DNA from: Syntrophomonas sp.
Lineage (GTDB): Bacteria > Bacillota > Syntrophomonadia > Syntrophomonadales > Syntrophomonadaceae
Length of the DNA: 43,410 nt
NCBI GenBank assembly: GCA_016841245.1
Contig: JAENZN010000028.1
Location: 1 to 43,410 of the forward strand
Reading direction: 5' to 3'
The notes below the pieces were generated by a model. It saw nothing but the letters and a program-made list of their open reading frames with translations. It ran no database searches and was not told where the DNA came from. A program made the position numbers and the translations under genes. Positions 24,247-33,314 of this stretch are shown piece by piece; the first letter of the stretch is position 1; each line of letters begins with the position of its first letter.

Positions 24247-25392
24247 CTACTTGAAGAGCATAAATTTCTTCTTCAGCCATCTATATTCTACCAGATAACC
24301 TGCGAGCATGAAGAAAAATACACCCAGACACAAGGCACGTTCCCAGGTAAGCCTGGTTTCTAAAATATTAATAGTCTTTTCTTTCTCACCAGCAAAGTTA
24401 GAAATACTCTGGCGTTCTTCCTTTATGGAGGCCATCTGGTGAATGGTACTATATAACTCGTCCTGGATCTCGTAATATCTATTCCATTGGGCAGTTCTCT
24501 CCTTTTTCAAATCAGCTGCCCACTTAGTATAAACATAATTCTTATCCTCTTCCCGGATAGTCATGGCATCGTATATGGGAACTCCTACTGATGCCGCCGG
24601 TGGATTCAGCCCGATAAATCTACATATAGTGGCAGCGGTATCCAAGACCAGAGTAGAAGATGTTTTCGTGCCCGTTTTACAGCCCGGACCATTGATTACC
24701 AGAGGCACCAGATCACTGGGAGAGGTACTTCGGGCCGACGTCACTATGATCAAAGAATTATTGTACAGCTTATTGTTTTTGAGACTATTTATTAATTGGC
24801 CCAGACTGGTATCAAATGACATCAAGGAATCGTAATAGGTGTTTTCATCCAGGGATAAAAGTCCATCCATACTGTCATTCACATATATAAAAGAGAAATA
24901 AGGCATCTTGCCCGATATATTCTCCATGGCCACAGCAAAGGCCTCCTGGTCACTGCTGCAGGCCTTCAAACCCACATATTGGTCTTCTCCATAATTAAAC
25001 ACCTTGAGTTTTTCACCGGAGCCATCGATCACCTGAAAGGTCTTTCCATGTTTCTTCAGCAGGGCCAGCAAAGATTCAACTTCTATATCATTACTGCTGT
25101 TATAGTATCCATGTTCTGCCGGCAGGGTTCCGGTCAACAGTGATGCCTGGGCTGCTTCCACGGAATCAGTTCTGACGGATAGGCTTTTTTCATCCATCAA
25201 TCCTTCGGCCGCCATTTGTCTCAAGTTATGCATGGGGGTACTGATATACCCTTCGTAATTTAATCCCTCCACATTAATTAATATTACCTGCTGTACAGCT
25301 TCGTCAGCAAAAGCAGGCTTCAGCATCAATGCTATAGTAAACAGCAAGGTTATTATCCCAATACTTAGCAGCAGATATAAACTCCTCATCAA
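24247..25392 (-). CDS. Alkaline-phosphatase-fold membrane protein with degenerate active site
   Basis: The 381-residue protein has an N-terminal signal or anchor (residues 1-29), a phosphodiesterase/alkaline-phosphatase-like domain, a charged coiled region at about 300-350 and a C-terminal transmembrane helix at about 353-371. TPMHNLRQMAAEG and ASLLTGTLPAEHGYY match the fold (compare TPNLxxLAxxG and LLTGxxPxxHG). In active members the first metal aspartate precedes GL, a histidine precedes SLLTG, and VTSDHG binds metal. Here these read NVEGL, AQASLLTG and VTSARST, so most metal ligands are gone. It is probably a non-catalytic binding protein on the outer face, or strongly altered in chemistry. 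Confidence 0.7.
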   Translation of the reverse strand: MMRSLYLLLSIGIITLLFTIALMLKPAFADEAVQQVILINVEGLNYEGYISTPMHNLRQMAAEGLMDEKSLSVRTDSVEAAQASLLTGTLPAEHGYYNSSNDIEVESLLALLKKHGKTFQVIDGSGEKLKVFNYGEDQYVGLKACSSDQEAFAVAMENISGKMPYFSFIYVNDSMDGLLSLDENTYYDSLMSFDTSLGQLINSLKNNKLYNNSLIIVTSARSTSPSDLVPLVINGPGCKTGTKTSSTLVLDTAATICRFIGLNPPAASVGVPIYDAMTIREEDKNYVYTKWAADLKKERTAQWNRYYEIQDELYSTIHQMASIKEERQSISNFAGEKEKTINILETRLTWERALCLGVFFFMLAGYLVEYRWLKKKFMLFK

Positions 25393-25457
25393 TCACATCC
25401 CCTCCTTATCGGTCTATGCTAATGTATATTGATAGGAGGGGGCTAATATTCTTATCT

Positions 25458-27128
25458 TCAGAATCTGCCGCTGCGCAAAATAGAATAAGCCAGAAAAAGC
25501 CCCAGGATAACCGCCAGGATAAAACCTAATTCAGCTATGGGTATCCGTGCTATTATGCTGCTGCCGCTCATATTAACAAACAAGGAAGTCCCGATAATAA
25601 GGCTGGCCAGAATAATGGCCAGGGAGAGCCGATTGGATATCAAATCCAGCTTGCTCCCCAGTTTATCCAGGCGGTGATGTTCCATTTTTATCATAATTTG
25701 TCCATCACTCAATTTTTTGAAGGTATTACTGACATCCCGGGGCATGGTTCTGGCGATATGTCCATAATCCAGCAGGATCTCGGTGATTTCCTGTTTGATC
25801 TTTTTCCCGGAAAATCTTGCCCTCAAGGCTCTTTTTCCATAAGGCTCGGCAATATCAACCAGACTGATGGTAGGATCCAGCTGGGATATGGTACTTTCGA
25901 TGGTCATAAGCATCTTAACCAGCAGAGACAGCTCGGCAGGAAGCCTTACTCGATAATTAACCGATAAATCGATCAGCTCCGCCAGTGCCTCCCCGATATT
26001 TATCTGGGATAAGGGCAGACCGTAATACTTGCGGGAAAGATTGGCTACATCTCGTCTTAAATCTTCTACACTGACATGACTGGCATCATCAGCAATTTCT
26101 AACAAAACCCGGGTAACCCCGGTTACATCGTGATTCATCATACCAATTACCAAAATCATGTATTTATCCCGGTCGTATTCGTCAATTACACCCACCTGAC
26201 CAAAATCATAGAATATGATCTTTTCCCCGCTGCTTACCGCCATGTTTCCCGGATGCGGATCGGCGTGAAAAAACCCATGTACATATATCTGTAAATAGAG
26301 GGCTTTGACGATATGGGCCGCTACTCTGCAGGTATCATAATGGTGTTCCTTCAGGGCGGCAAAATCCGATATTTTTACCCCTTCCACATATTCCATGGTT
26401 ACCACCCGTTTGCCAGAATAAGCCCAAAATACGTTGGGAATAATGACGGTATCACTATCCTGAAAATTACGGTGGAATATTTCTATATTGCGGGCCTCTT
26501 TCTCAAAATCCAATTCATTAACCAGGGCTATTCCCAGTTCTTCAATTACCTCCGACAGTTTGTAAAACCTTATCCATTCACTCCGTCTTTCTAACCATAC
26601 TGATATTTCCCGCAGTATCTCCAGGTCGGTCTTAACCATCTCATCAATACCCGGTCTTTTCACTTTCACTACTACCCTTTCGCCGGTTGCTAATGTGCCT
26701 TCATGCACCTGACCAATAGAAGCGGCAGCTATAGGGCAGGGATTAAAATAGCTAAAATCTTTTTCTATATCCATACCTTCATCAGTCAATATTCTCTTAA
26801 CTTCTTCCCAAGGGAAAGGGGGCACATTATCCTGCAGATTTTCCAGCTCTTTTATGTATTCAGGATTCAACCAATCTGCCCTGGTGCTGAGCAGCTGACC
26901 CATTTTTATGAAGGTGGGTCCCAGTTCTTCAAAGGCATAGCGCAGCCGGCGAGCCGTATTTTTTTGCTGCAGCCGTTCATCGACTTTATCATTTCTCTTC
27001 TCAATCTTTAAAAAAGGCAGGTTTAAGCGGTCATATACCGAAGCGAATCCATATTTGATAAATACATTGGCTACTTCCCGATAACGTGGCAAATGTCTGA
27101 CCGTATTGATTGAATGGTTTAGTTTCAT
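25458..27128 (-). CDS. UbiB/ABC1 (AarF) family atypical kinase
   Basis: I choose ATG 27128 because GGGAGG lies six bases before it; an in-frame start at 27185 would run through a hairpin. The 556-residue protein shows the family KMGQLLSTR motif, the alanine-rich AAASIGQVHEG loop, VVVKVKRPG with the ATP lysine, NELDFEKEARN, GFFHADPHPGN and FYDFGQVG, and two C-terminal membrane helices. Such proteins act in isoprenoid quinone or lipid metabolism at the membrane as ATPases or kinases. The phasin-like gene precedes it on the same strand, an association seen in other Clostridia. Confidence 0.9.
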   Translation of the reverse strand: MKLNHSINTVRHLPRYREVANVFIKYGFASVYDRLNLPFLKIEKRNDKVDERLQQKNTARRLRYAFEELGPTFIKMGQLLSTRADWLNPEYIKELENLQDNVPPFPWEEVKRILTDEGMDIEKDFSYFNPCPIAAASIGQVHEGTLATGERVVVKVKRPGIDEMVKTDLEILREISVWLERRSEWIRFYKLSEVIEELGIALVNELDFEKEARNIEIFHRNFQDSDTVIIPNVFWAYSGKRVVTMEYVEGVKISDFAALKEHHYDTCRVAAHIVKALYLQIYVHGFFHADPHPGNMAVSSGEKIIFYDFGQVGVIDEYDRDKYMILVIGMMNHDVTGVTRVLLEIADDASHVSVEDLRRDVANLSRKYYGLPLSQINIGEALAELIDLSVNYRVRLPAELSLLVKMLMTIESTISQLDPTISLVDIAEPYGKRALRARFSGKKIKQEITEILLDYGHIARTMPRDVSNTFKKLSDGQIMIKMEHHRLDKLGSKLDLISNRLSLAIILASLIIGTSLFVNMSGSSIIARIPIAELGFILAVILGLFLAYSILRSGRF

Positions 27129-27151
27129 CCATTTCCTCCCGCCCTGGCAAG

Positions 27152-27177
27152 TACTGCCGGGTTCAATCCCGGCAGTA
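27152..27177 (-). promoter_or_regulatory. Perfect hairpin between the phasin-like and ubiB-like genes
   Basis: TACTGCCGGG and CCCGGCAGTA are exact 10-bp arms with a 6-nt loop, 19 bp downstream of the phasin-like stop and 24 bp upstream of the ubiB-like ATG. No T-run follows, so it is more likely an mRNA stability or processing element than a terminator. Confidence 0.55.
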
Positions 27178-27196
27178 TCACCCATAAAGGAATCTT

Positions 27197-27478
27197 CTAG
27201 GATATCCTTCCTTCCAGATCCTGCATTTTACTTTTCAGGTCTTCTATCTCGGACTGACTGCTGGCAAACAGGTCTTTCAGATCATTTAATTCTTCCCGGA
27301 TGACATTTCTTAATTCCTGTTTTTCTTCCTCGCCTCGTTTAATAGCATCATCCACGAAATTCTTAGCTTCCTCTTTATTCATTTCACCCTTCTCCACCAT
27401 TTCATGTATCATTTTCTCTGCCTTCTCTCTAGTTAAACTGATAGCCCCCAGGCCGAAATAAATAGCTTTTTTCATCAT
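27197..27478 (-). CDS. Phasin-like small coiled-coil protein
   Basis: The 93-residue protein has the Firmicute phasin/PhaF-like pattern: a short hydrophobic start (AIYFGLGAISLTREKAEKMI), an acidic MVEKGEMNKEEAKNFVDDA stretch, and a C-terminal coiled coil (LKDLFASSQSEIEDLKSKMQ). Classical phasins coat polyhydroxyalkanoate granules, but in Firmicutes this family is often found beside UbiB-like genes without PHA genes, so the role may be membrane- or lipid-related. It lies 68 bp before the ubiB-like gene, with a hairpin in between. Confidence 0.75.
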   Translation of the reverse strand: MMKKAIYFGLGAISLTREKAEKMIHEMVEKGEMNKEEAKNFVDDAIKRGEEEKQELRNVIREELNDLKDLFASSQSEIEDLKSKMQDLEGRIS

Positions 27479-27503
27479 AACCCTGAAGCTTCCTCCTTAT
27501 CGT

Positions 27504-27647
27504 TTATTTTCCTGTATTTTTTACCACCTGAAGCATAGCTATACATTCTCTTGCCTCACATCGAAAATATTTCCCCGGCCCGAATGCAAAACCATGGAAC
27601 CCAATATCATCTGGCTTGCTTATGGGTTCGCCCCCTATATATTCCAT
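27504..27647 (-). CDS. Possible 47-residue ORF
   Basis: ATG 27647 opens MEYIGGEPISKPDDIGFHGF and ends at 27504, 25 bp before the phasin-like gene. It reads as a coherent peptide with two cysteines in YFRCEARECIAML, but there is no clear ribosome binding site and I recognise no family. It may be another remnant of the decayed locus next to it. Confidence 0.3.
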   Translation of the reverse strand: MEYIGGEPISKPDDIGFHGFAFGPGKYFRCEARECIAMLQVVKNTGK

Positions 27648-27728
27648 GAATTTCTAAGATTTATATTCTAATCCCTTAAAAATAACCTCATATAGATTGG
27701 TATTAAGCAAAAAAGAAGTTGGCGAATT

Positions 27729-27869
27729 ATGAAAATAGTGTCGGTTTGTGAAGCAGAAGGTATGCTGCTTGTCCACGATGTGGCCCAAATTATTCCCGGT
27801 AAATTTAAAGGCAGGACCTTTGAAAAGGGCCATATTATTGGAAATAAAGTCATTAACCGGGTAAAATGA
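27729..27869 (+). pseudogene. Fragment of a MoeA-like molybdopterin-binding protein
   Basis: 46 codons from ATG 27729 (MKIVSVCEAEGMLLVHDVAQ, then IIPGKFKGRTFEKGHII) match the N-terminus of molybdopterin-binding proteins linked to molybdenum hydroxylases. A TGA ends it at 27867-27869 where the family normally continues for about 300 residues. It points opposite to the two hydroxylase remnants beside it. Confidence 0.6.
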
Positions 27870-27962
27870 TGGAGATTCAATTAATACTCAGACACCCGTA
27901 TCCCCAGTTGAATTCGAAATGAGATATTTTGCCGGGAACTTTAATGATTCTGATACAAATGC

Positions 27963-28235
27963 TCAAGCATTTTCTGAACTTAGAACCGATTTTATAGCTT
28001 CCGTTATTTCCTGGTAGCTGGTACAGCGGCATATATTGGATTGAAGCCATTCCTGCATTACTTCGTCACTGGCATCGGGGTGGATGTTGATCAGACCCTG
28101 GCAGTTCATTATAAAGCCTGAGGTACAGTAACCGCATTGAAAAGCAAACTTTTCCACAAATGCCTTTTGTATTGGAGCACCGTTAAGTCCTTCCACAGTT
28201 TGTGTTTTTCGGCCCACTGCTTCCACAGCCAGCAT
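27963..28235 (-). pseudogene. C-terminal part of a xanthine-dehydrogenase-type 2Fe-2S subunit
   Basis: The 90-codon frame keeps the second cluster motifs FQCGYCTSGFI and NICRCTSYQEI of the small iron-sulfur subunit (XdhC/CoxS type). The N-terminal plant-type 2Fe-2S half is missing, so it cannot be functional. A stop lies just upstream of the first ATG. Confidence 0.8.
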
Positions 28236-28268
28236 CAGCTAAAGTTTCTGGACGGTAGTATTCAAAAT

Positions 28269-28667
28269 TTAATGGGATGATGCTTTTTCCTCCTCCCTCT
28301 TCTGCCAGATAAGTTCTGGTATAACCGGCACCTGGTCCAGTTCCACCTGGGCAGCTCTGCTCAGCGCGTTAACCAGAGCCGCGTGAATAGCTACAATGCC
28401 ATGTTCGCCAATTCCCCGAGCACCAAAAGGAGCATTGGCATTAGGTGTTTCCCCCCAATCTACCAGGTATTCCGGCTGTTCTCCAATTCGCAGCACCTTA
28501 TAAGTACGCAAGCTGGTATTTTGAAGCTCCTGCTGTTGGTCATATATAAAGCTCTCCCGACTGCCCAGTCCCAGGCCCATGCTCATACCACCCATAACTA
28601 CCCCTTTGGCACCCTTAGGATTTATCACTTTACCGGCATCAAGAACCGTGGCTGCCCGTAAAATCAA
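28269..28667 (-). pseudogene. C-terminal part of a molybdenum hydroxylase large subunit
   Basis: About 132 codons match the end of XdhA/CoxL-type subunits: DAGKVINPKGAKGVVMGGMS, then APFGARGIGEHG near residues 91-102, which holds the catalytic glutamate region. More than 600 residues normally present upstream are absent, and nothing like them is seen at 28668-28780. This is a deletion remnant, in the typical order large subunit then 2Fe-2S subunit. Confidence 0.8.
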
Positions 28668-28783
28668 ATTGAACTAACTTGGTAAAGTTTGCGCATTTAT
28701 ATTAAGTTTATTCATCAGAATATAGATAAGAAATCAATGGAATTACATTTAGAAGCTTTACATGGCTTTGTTAATAGATGCGG

Positions 28784-28843
28784 TTGACATAACATTTCAA
28801 TTATGATTTATAAAAATTAGCACTCTAGGGGCGAGAGTGCTAA
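28784..28843 (+). promoter_or_regulatory. Sigma-A promoter with CIRCE operator (HrcA site)
   Basis: TTGACA at 28784-28789, a 17-bp spacer and TTTATA at 28807-28812 form the promoter. TTAGCACTC (28817-28825), nine bases and GAGTGCTAA (28835-28843) are a perfect CIRCE inverted repeat placed at the transcription start. HrcA should repress hsp20 at normal temperature; hrcA itself is not in this window. Confidence 0.95.
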
Positions 28844-28872
28844 CAATATTAAATTATAAGGAGTTGTTGATC

Positions 28873-29319
28873 ATGGCTGGTTTAGTACCTTTTAACAGGA
28901 ACCGATTAACCGTAAGAAACGCTGGCTTCGAGGACTTCTACAACATGCTTGATGACTTTTTTAGCGATACCTGGACACCCAGAAGAAGTTTATCAAGTGA
29001 CACCTTTAAAGTAGATGTCCAGGACAATGAAAAGGAATACTGTATTGATGCAGAACTTCCCGGGGTTAAAAAGGAAGAAATCAATCTTGAGATGAACGAA
29101 GGAAAACTGACCATATCTGTAAATCGGGAAGAATCTCTGGAGGAAGAGCAAAAAAATTATGTCCACCGTGAAAGACGCTATTCCTCCATGCAGCGGGCCA
29201 TCTATTTGCAGGAAGCATCCGGTGATGACATTAAAGCAAAGATGGAAGACGGGATTCTTAATATTATTGTTCCCAAAATAGATAAAAAAGAGCAATCTGT
29301 CAAAATCAACATCGATTAA
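28873..29319 (+). CDS. Hsp20/alpha-crystallin small heat-shock protein
   Basis: ATG 28873 is chosen because AGGAG lies nine bases upstream; an in-frame ATG at 28837 would fall inside the CIRCE element. The 148-residue protein has an N-terminal arm with FEDFYNMLDDFF and an alpha-crystallin domain at about 45-148, including VDVQDNEKEYCIDAELPGVK and AKMEDGILNIIVPK. It holds unfolding proteins in the cytoplasm as an ATP-independent chaperone. Control by CIRCE is common for groE and dnaK, less so for hsp20. Confidence 0.93.
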   Translation: MAGLVPFNRNRLTVRNAGFEDFYNMLDDFFSDTWTPRRSLSSDTFKVDVQDNEKEYCIDAELPGVKKEEINLEMNEGKLTISVNREESLEEEQKNYVHRERRYSSMQRAIYLQEASGDDIKAKMEDGILNIIVPKIDKKEQSVKINID

Positions 29320-29336
29320 TGCCGATCGCACCAAAT

Positions 29337-29390
29337 GAACGCACAAAATCTTGAGCCCCACTTTGTGCGTTCAGCAATTATTGTTATAAT
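29337..29390 (+). promoter_or_regulatory. htpG promoter with overlapping inverted repeat
   Basis: TTGTGC at 29363-29368, a 16-bp spacer and TATAAT at 29385-29390 look like a sigma-A promoter. GAACGCACAAA (29337-29347) and TTTGTGCGTTC (29362-29372) are perfect 11-bp arms 14 bp apart, and the right arm covers the -35. The repeat could be a repressor operator or a terminator for hsp20; no T-run directly follows, so I favour an operator. Confidence 0.6.
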
Positions 29391-29453
29391 TAGAGTTATT
29401 ACACTGACTGGGAATACCAGCTATATTTTTCATATTAAGGAGCGTTTTAACAT

Positions 29454-31331
29454 ATGGCAAGAAAACAATTCAAGGCAGAATCGAAACGACTGCTGAATCT
29501 GATGATCAATTCAATCTACACTCATAGGGAGATCTTTTTAAGAGAGCTTATCTCTAATGCCAGCGATGCTATCGATAAAATTTATTACAAAGCACTGGCT
29601 GATGATTCCATCACCTTCAATAAAAACGAGTATTATATCCGCATCACCCCTGACCGGGAGAACAGAACCCTGACTATTTCCGATACCGGTATAGGCATGA
29701 GCAAAGAGGAATTGGATGACAACCTGGGAGTCATAGCCAAAAGCGGTTCCCTGACCTTCAAAGAAGAAAATGAGCTTAAAGACGGCTATGATATCATCGG
29801 GCAGTTTGGAGTTGGATTCTATTCAGCTTTCATGGTATCCGATACCGTAACGGTCATCAGTAAAGCCTATGGCAGTGACGAAGCATATAAATGGCATTCC
29901 AAAGGTGTTGAGGGCTACAGCATAGAGCCCTGGGAAAAAGAAACTTTTGGGACTGACATCATTCTTAAAATCAAAGAGAACACCGATGATGAAGAATACG
30001 ATCAATACCTGGAAGAATTCCGGGTTAAATCCCTTATCAAGAAATACTCTGATTTCGTAAGATATCCCATAAAAATGGATGTTACCTCCCGAAGACCCAA
30101 AGAAGACAGCGAAAATGAATATGAAGATCATGTAGAAGAACAGACCGTCAACAGCATGGTTCCCATCTGGAAGAAGAATAAAAATGAGCTTTTCCCGGAA
30201 GATTACGAAAACTTTTATACAGAAAAACGCTACGGTTTTGACAAGCCGATAAAACATATCCATATCAGTACCGAAGGAGCAGTAAGTTATAATGCCATTC
30301 TATTCATACCCGAAAAACCGCCCTATGATTTCTATACCCGGGAGTACGAAAAGGGCCTGGAGCTCTATTCCAACGGCATATTAATCATGAATAAGTGCGC
30401 CGATCTGCTGCCGGATTTCTTCAGTTTCGTAAAAGGAATGGTTGATTCAGAGGATCTGTCTCTTAATATATCTAGAGAATTGCTGCAGCATGACCGGCAG
30501 CTGAAGATCATCGCCAAAAATATTAAGAACAGGATAAAGACCGAACTGTCCAATATTCTGCAAGAGGATAGAGAGCGTTATGAAGAATTTTATGAATCTT
30601 TCGGCAGACAGCTGAAATATGGGATCTACGAAGGTTATGGCACGAACAAGGATATCCTGCAGGACCTGCTGCTATTCTATTCATCCCAAGAGCAGAAAAT
30701 GGTCACCCTGGATGAATACGTGAGCAGAATGCCGGAAGATCAGAAATACATTTATTATGCGGCCGGAGAATCAGTGGAGAGGATCGAGAAACTGCCGCAG
30801 ACCGAAATGGTGGCAGATAAAGGATATGAAATTCTATACTTTACTGATGATGTAGATGAGTTTGCCATTAGAATGATATTGGCTTATAAAGAGAAAGAAT
30901 TTAAATCCGTATCCAGCGGCGATCTGGGAATCGAACCGGCTGCAGATGCAGATGATTCCACTGACCAAGAGCAGGATAAAGAGCTGTTTGAGTATATGAA
31001 AAATATCCTGGCCGGCAAAGTCAAAGATGTCCGGGCATCCAAACGGCTCAAGCATCACCCGGTATGCCTGGCCAACGAAGGCGAGCTTACGATAGAGATG
31101 GAAAAAATACTGAACGCCATGCCCAGTGACCACAAAATGAAGGCCGACAAAGTCCTGGAGATAAACAGCAGCCACGAAGTATTCAAATCCCTGCAGGAAG
31201 CTTTTGAAAACGATAAAGACAAACTAAATCTATATACTAATCTACTATATAATCAAGCCCTGCTTATCGAGGGTTTAACCATAGATGATCCACTAGAATT
31301 CACCAACGATATCTGCAGCATAATGAAATAG
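29454..31331 (+). CDS. htpG: Hsp90-family molecular chaperone HtpG
   Basis: The 625-residue cytosolic chaperone is full length. The ATP-binding motifs are [16 protein letters not shown] near 29-44, [12 protein letters not shown] near 78-89 and [15 protein letters not shown] near 117-131. The middle and C-terminal dimer domains follow. ATG 29454 has AAGGAG about ten bases upstream. Pairing with hsp20 makes a small heat-shock cluster; CIRCE appears only upstream of hsp20, while htpG has its own promoter with another inverted repeat. Confidence 0.96.
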   Translation: MARKQFKAESKRLLNLMINSIYTHREIFLRELISNASDAIDKIYYKALADDSITFNKNEYYIRITPDRENRTLTISDTGIGMSKEELDDNLGVIAKSGSLTFKEENELKDGYDIIGQFGVGFYSAFMVSDTVTVISKAYGSDEAYKWHSKGVEGYSIEPWEKETFGTDIILKIKENTDDEEYDQYLEEFRVKSLIKKYSDFVRYPIKMDVTSRRPKEDSENEYEDHVEEQTVNSMVPIWKKNKNELFPEDYENFYTEKRYGFDKPIKHIHISTEGAVSYNAILFIPEKPPYDFYTREYEKGLELYSNGILIMNKCADLLPDFFSFVKGMVDSEDLSLNISRELLQHDRQLKIIAKNIKNRIKTELSNILQEDRERYEEFYESFGRQLKYGIYEGYGTNKDILQDLLLFYSSQEQKMVTLDEYVSRMPEDQKYIYYAAGESVERIEKLPQTEMVADKGYEILYFTDDVDEFAIRMILAYKEKEFKSVSSGDLGIEPAADADDSTDQEQDKELFEYMKNILAGKVKDVRASKRLKHHPVCLANEGELTIEMEKILNAMPSDHKMKADKVLEINSSHEVFKSLQEAFENDKDKLNLYTNLLYNQALLIEGLTIDDPLEFTNDICSIMK

Positions 31332-31398
31332 ATCAAGGTAAGGCCCAAACCTGTTTTCGGGCTAAGTAAGCAAAAGAATCGACTATTTCAACTTAATC

Positions 31399-31419
31399 AG
31401 CCGGCGGCTCCCGCCGGCT
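31399..31419 (+). terminator. GC-rich hairpin after htpG
   Basis: AGCCGGCGG and CCGCCGGCT are perfect arms with a 3-nt loop, 68 bp after the stop. The U-run is weak (TTGAATT), so termination efficiency is unclear. The rest of 31420-31640 shows nothing recognisable. Confidence 0.5.
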
Positions 31420-31644
31420 TGAATTATCTACGGGATCAAAGAGCGCGAGAGTATCGGAGCATGTTTATTGATATTTCACTGTTGATGCACTAGTGCCATT
31501 GATAAGGTAAAATAAATTTCGCAAATTAGAATATCGTCCAGTAAAAAAGGACATGGACGCAGCCACTTTAATGAGCGATGAAAGGTTTATGTCAAAGATG
31601 GGTCAAAGCTAAATATTTCTACTTTATTCCAGAAAAACAAAAAT

Positions 31645-31662
31645 CCCGCCGTTGCCGGCGGG
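31645..31662 (-). terminator. Terminator of tRNA-Lys
   Basis: CCCGCCG pairs with CGGCGGG around TTGC/GCAA. On the minus strand ATTTTTG follows. Confidence 0.75.
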
Positions 31663-31675
31663 TTCTTTATTTCTA

Positions 31676-31752
31676 TGGTGGGCCATGAAGGAATCGAACC
31701 TTCAACCTTCTGATTAAGAGTCAGCTGCTCTGCCTGATTGAGCTAATGGCCC
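31676..31752 (-). tRNA. tRNA-Lys (anticodon CTT)
   Basis: The minus strand gives acceptor GGGCCAT/ATGGCCC, a normal D-arm, anticodon loop CTCTTAA with anticodon CTT, a T-arm (GAAGG/CCTTC) with TTCGATT, and an encoded ACCA. The base of the anticodon stem has a G-A mismatch; all other stems are intact. Confidence 0.93.
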
Positions 31753-31771
31753 GTTTGTTGTCACGAAAGAT

Positions 31772-31800
31772 ATTATACCTCCTGTTACCATATAAATCAA
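31772..31800 (-). promoter_or_regulatory. Promoter of tRNA-Lys
   Basis: TTGATT (31800-31795), 17 bp and a perfect TATAAT (31777-31772) lie about 20 bp before the tRNA. Between here and 31999 I see nothing else. Confidence 0.7.
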
Positions 31801-31999
31801 GACAATTGGGATAGATTAATCTTTCATTATGACTGCTGACATCTAATCACACGGCAGGAAAGACATCCGGCAACAGTAGATAAATCCAAAATTGTGAAAT
31901 GCTTTGCTTGATATTCTAATAATCGTATTTTATTCTTTATCTAATATATACATTTTACAACTCCATCTTCCCTTGCTAAGTAAATAACAAAAATCTAAT

Positions 32000-32926
32000 C
32001 TATCCGAGGTAAACATTTGCATTATGCCAGTCTAGATAATACGGTTCCGGAAACTGTTCTTTTCGCTCAGGTAAAATGATCAATTTACTGCCATGGTGGG
32101 CATAGTATTCTTTACCGTTGCCGAAATCTTCTTTGATTCGATGACTTACCTCTACTGTAAGAGTCTTATCTATAGTAATATATCCTCTATCAAATAAAGT
32201 ATGGAAATCTCTTCTCAAAAGCAACCCATTATTAATTTCGTGAGGTCCCTCAAGATTATATGGTTTAATATGTGCTGCTTCTAACACCGGCAGGGTTTTC
32301 TCTCCTGTAATCGCACATCTGCGGTGGTAAGCATCTGTGATCAGCACCTTGAAAGCTCCCTGTCCGATTCTCGGCTTAATCATTTGCTCTTTCCCGTAGC
32401 GATTTTCAGAACTTTCCATTACCATAGGTTGCACCACATTTTGATATTGAAGCTTTTCCTGCACCTGTTTATAAAGCTGCAACCCGTTCAATTCTCCGGT
32501 ATCGTATGTTTTACCTTGAACAATATTCCGACTCCAGTCTCGCGGGACCGGAATCCAATCCTGTTCATCAAAATAAAATGGCATGGATAAGATAATGCAT
32601 CCTATATATGGATCTGGATCAGATAAGCGATCGGTTTTTTTGTATTTATAAATCCTATTATTTAGTTCCATGAGGCTATTGGCACCATTAGCAATTCCAA
32701 ATGCCTCCCAGGCTAAGGAAGACGGCAAAATAGAAAACTTCAGAAATAATCCGCCACCAACAATATAGTCTTTGGGGCTATGCAGCTTGAACAAAAAAAG
32801 GTCGCCTTCATCAAGGGCCTTAAAGTTGGTTCGGCCTCCCGGCTTCCAAAAATTAACCTCATCACAATTTGCCTGTTTTAAAATTTTGAACCAGTCAAAA
32901 TCGGTTATTCCAACATATATTTTCAT
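32000..32926 (-). CDS. HNH endonuclease with N-terminal PUA/EVE-like region
   Basis: The 308-residue protein ends in an HNH domain: RRCAITGEKTLPVLEAAHIK near 205-224, PHEINNGLLLRRDFHTLFD near 231-249. The first 150 residues (FWKPGGRTNFKALDEGDLFL and FKLHSPKDYIVGGG) resemble an EVE/PUA-like base-recognition fold. Such pairs often act as modification-dependent restriction enzymes. It lies at the edge of the type I restriction locus and has no methylase of its own, consistent with that role (inference). All HNH metal-site residues I expect are present. Confidence 0.8.
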   Translation of the reverse strand: MKIYVGITDFDWFKILKQANCDEVNFWKPGGRTNFKALDEGDLFLFKLHSPKDYIVGGGLFLKFSILPSSLAWEAFGIANGANSLMELNNRIYKYKKTDRLSDPDPYIGCIILSMPFYFDEQDWIPVPRDWSRNIVQGKTYDTGELNGLQLYKQVQEKLQYQNVVQPMVMESSENRYGKEQMIKPRIGQGAFKVLITDAYHRRCAITGEKTLPVLEAAHIKPYNLEGPHEINNGLLLRRDFHTLFDRGYITIDKTLTVEVSHRIKEDFGNGKEYYAHHGSKLIILPERKEQFPEPYYLDWHNANVYLG

Positions 32927-33012
32927 AATAAACTCTACACCCGTGATATTTCCTGGGTTACATCCACGCTACTCAAAGAGTGGTTTTGAAATCTATAACT
33001 AATATAGAAACA

Positions 33013-33255
33013 CTAAAATAATTCATCAAAACGGCTACTTCTAATTTGCATAGCATTTTCCCTGCCACCCTCAACAGATATGCGGAAGGCTCGCTCGTTC
33101 TTTTTTCGACTAATAGTAATTGAGCCCTTTCCAAGATTGCGCAGTTCGATTATTTGCTGCTTATCCAGCAAAGCAATCTCGCTGTCAGAAAGTCCTGCAA
33201 CCCCACATACAAGAGCAAACACAAGATTATATCCATTGTTTATATAATCTTCCAT
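33013..33255 (-). CDS. Small unknown ORF after the YgjP-like gene
   Basis: ATG 33255 opens 80 codons (MEDYINNGYNLVFALVCGVA). The frame is open upstream for another 22 codons, to within the ygjP-like stop region, but without a start codon, and the ATG lacks a good ribosome binding site. It could be a truncated gene. No family is recognised. It is on the same strand as hsdR and the metalloprotease and may be co-transcribed with them. Confidence 0.45.
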   Translation of the reverse strand: MEDYINNGYNLVFALVCGVAGLSDSEIALLDKQQIIELRNLGKGSITISRKKNERAFRISVEGGRENAMQIRSSRFDELF

Positions 33256-33314
33256 TTCTTTTCTATCACTGTCTGTTGTGGTAAAACTCCACCTTACTAA
33301 TTTTCCCTGATATT

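Noticed and set aside
27668-27880. Minus-strand reading of 70 codons
   Set aside because: It is antisense to the MoeA-like fragment, which has clear family character on the plus strand.
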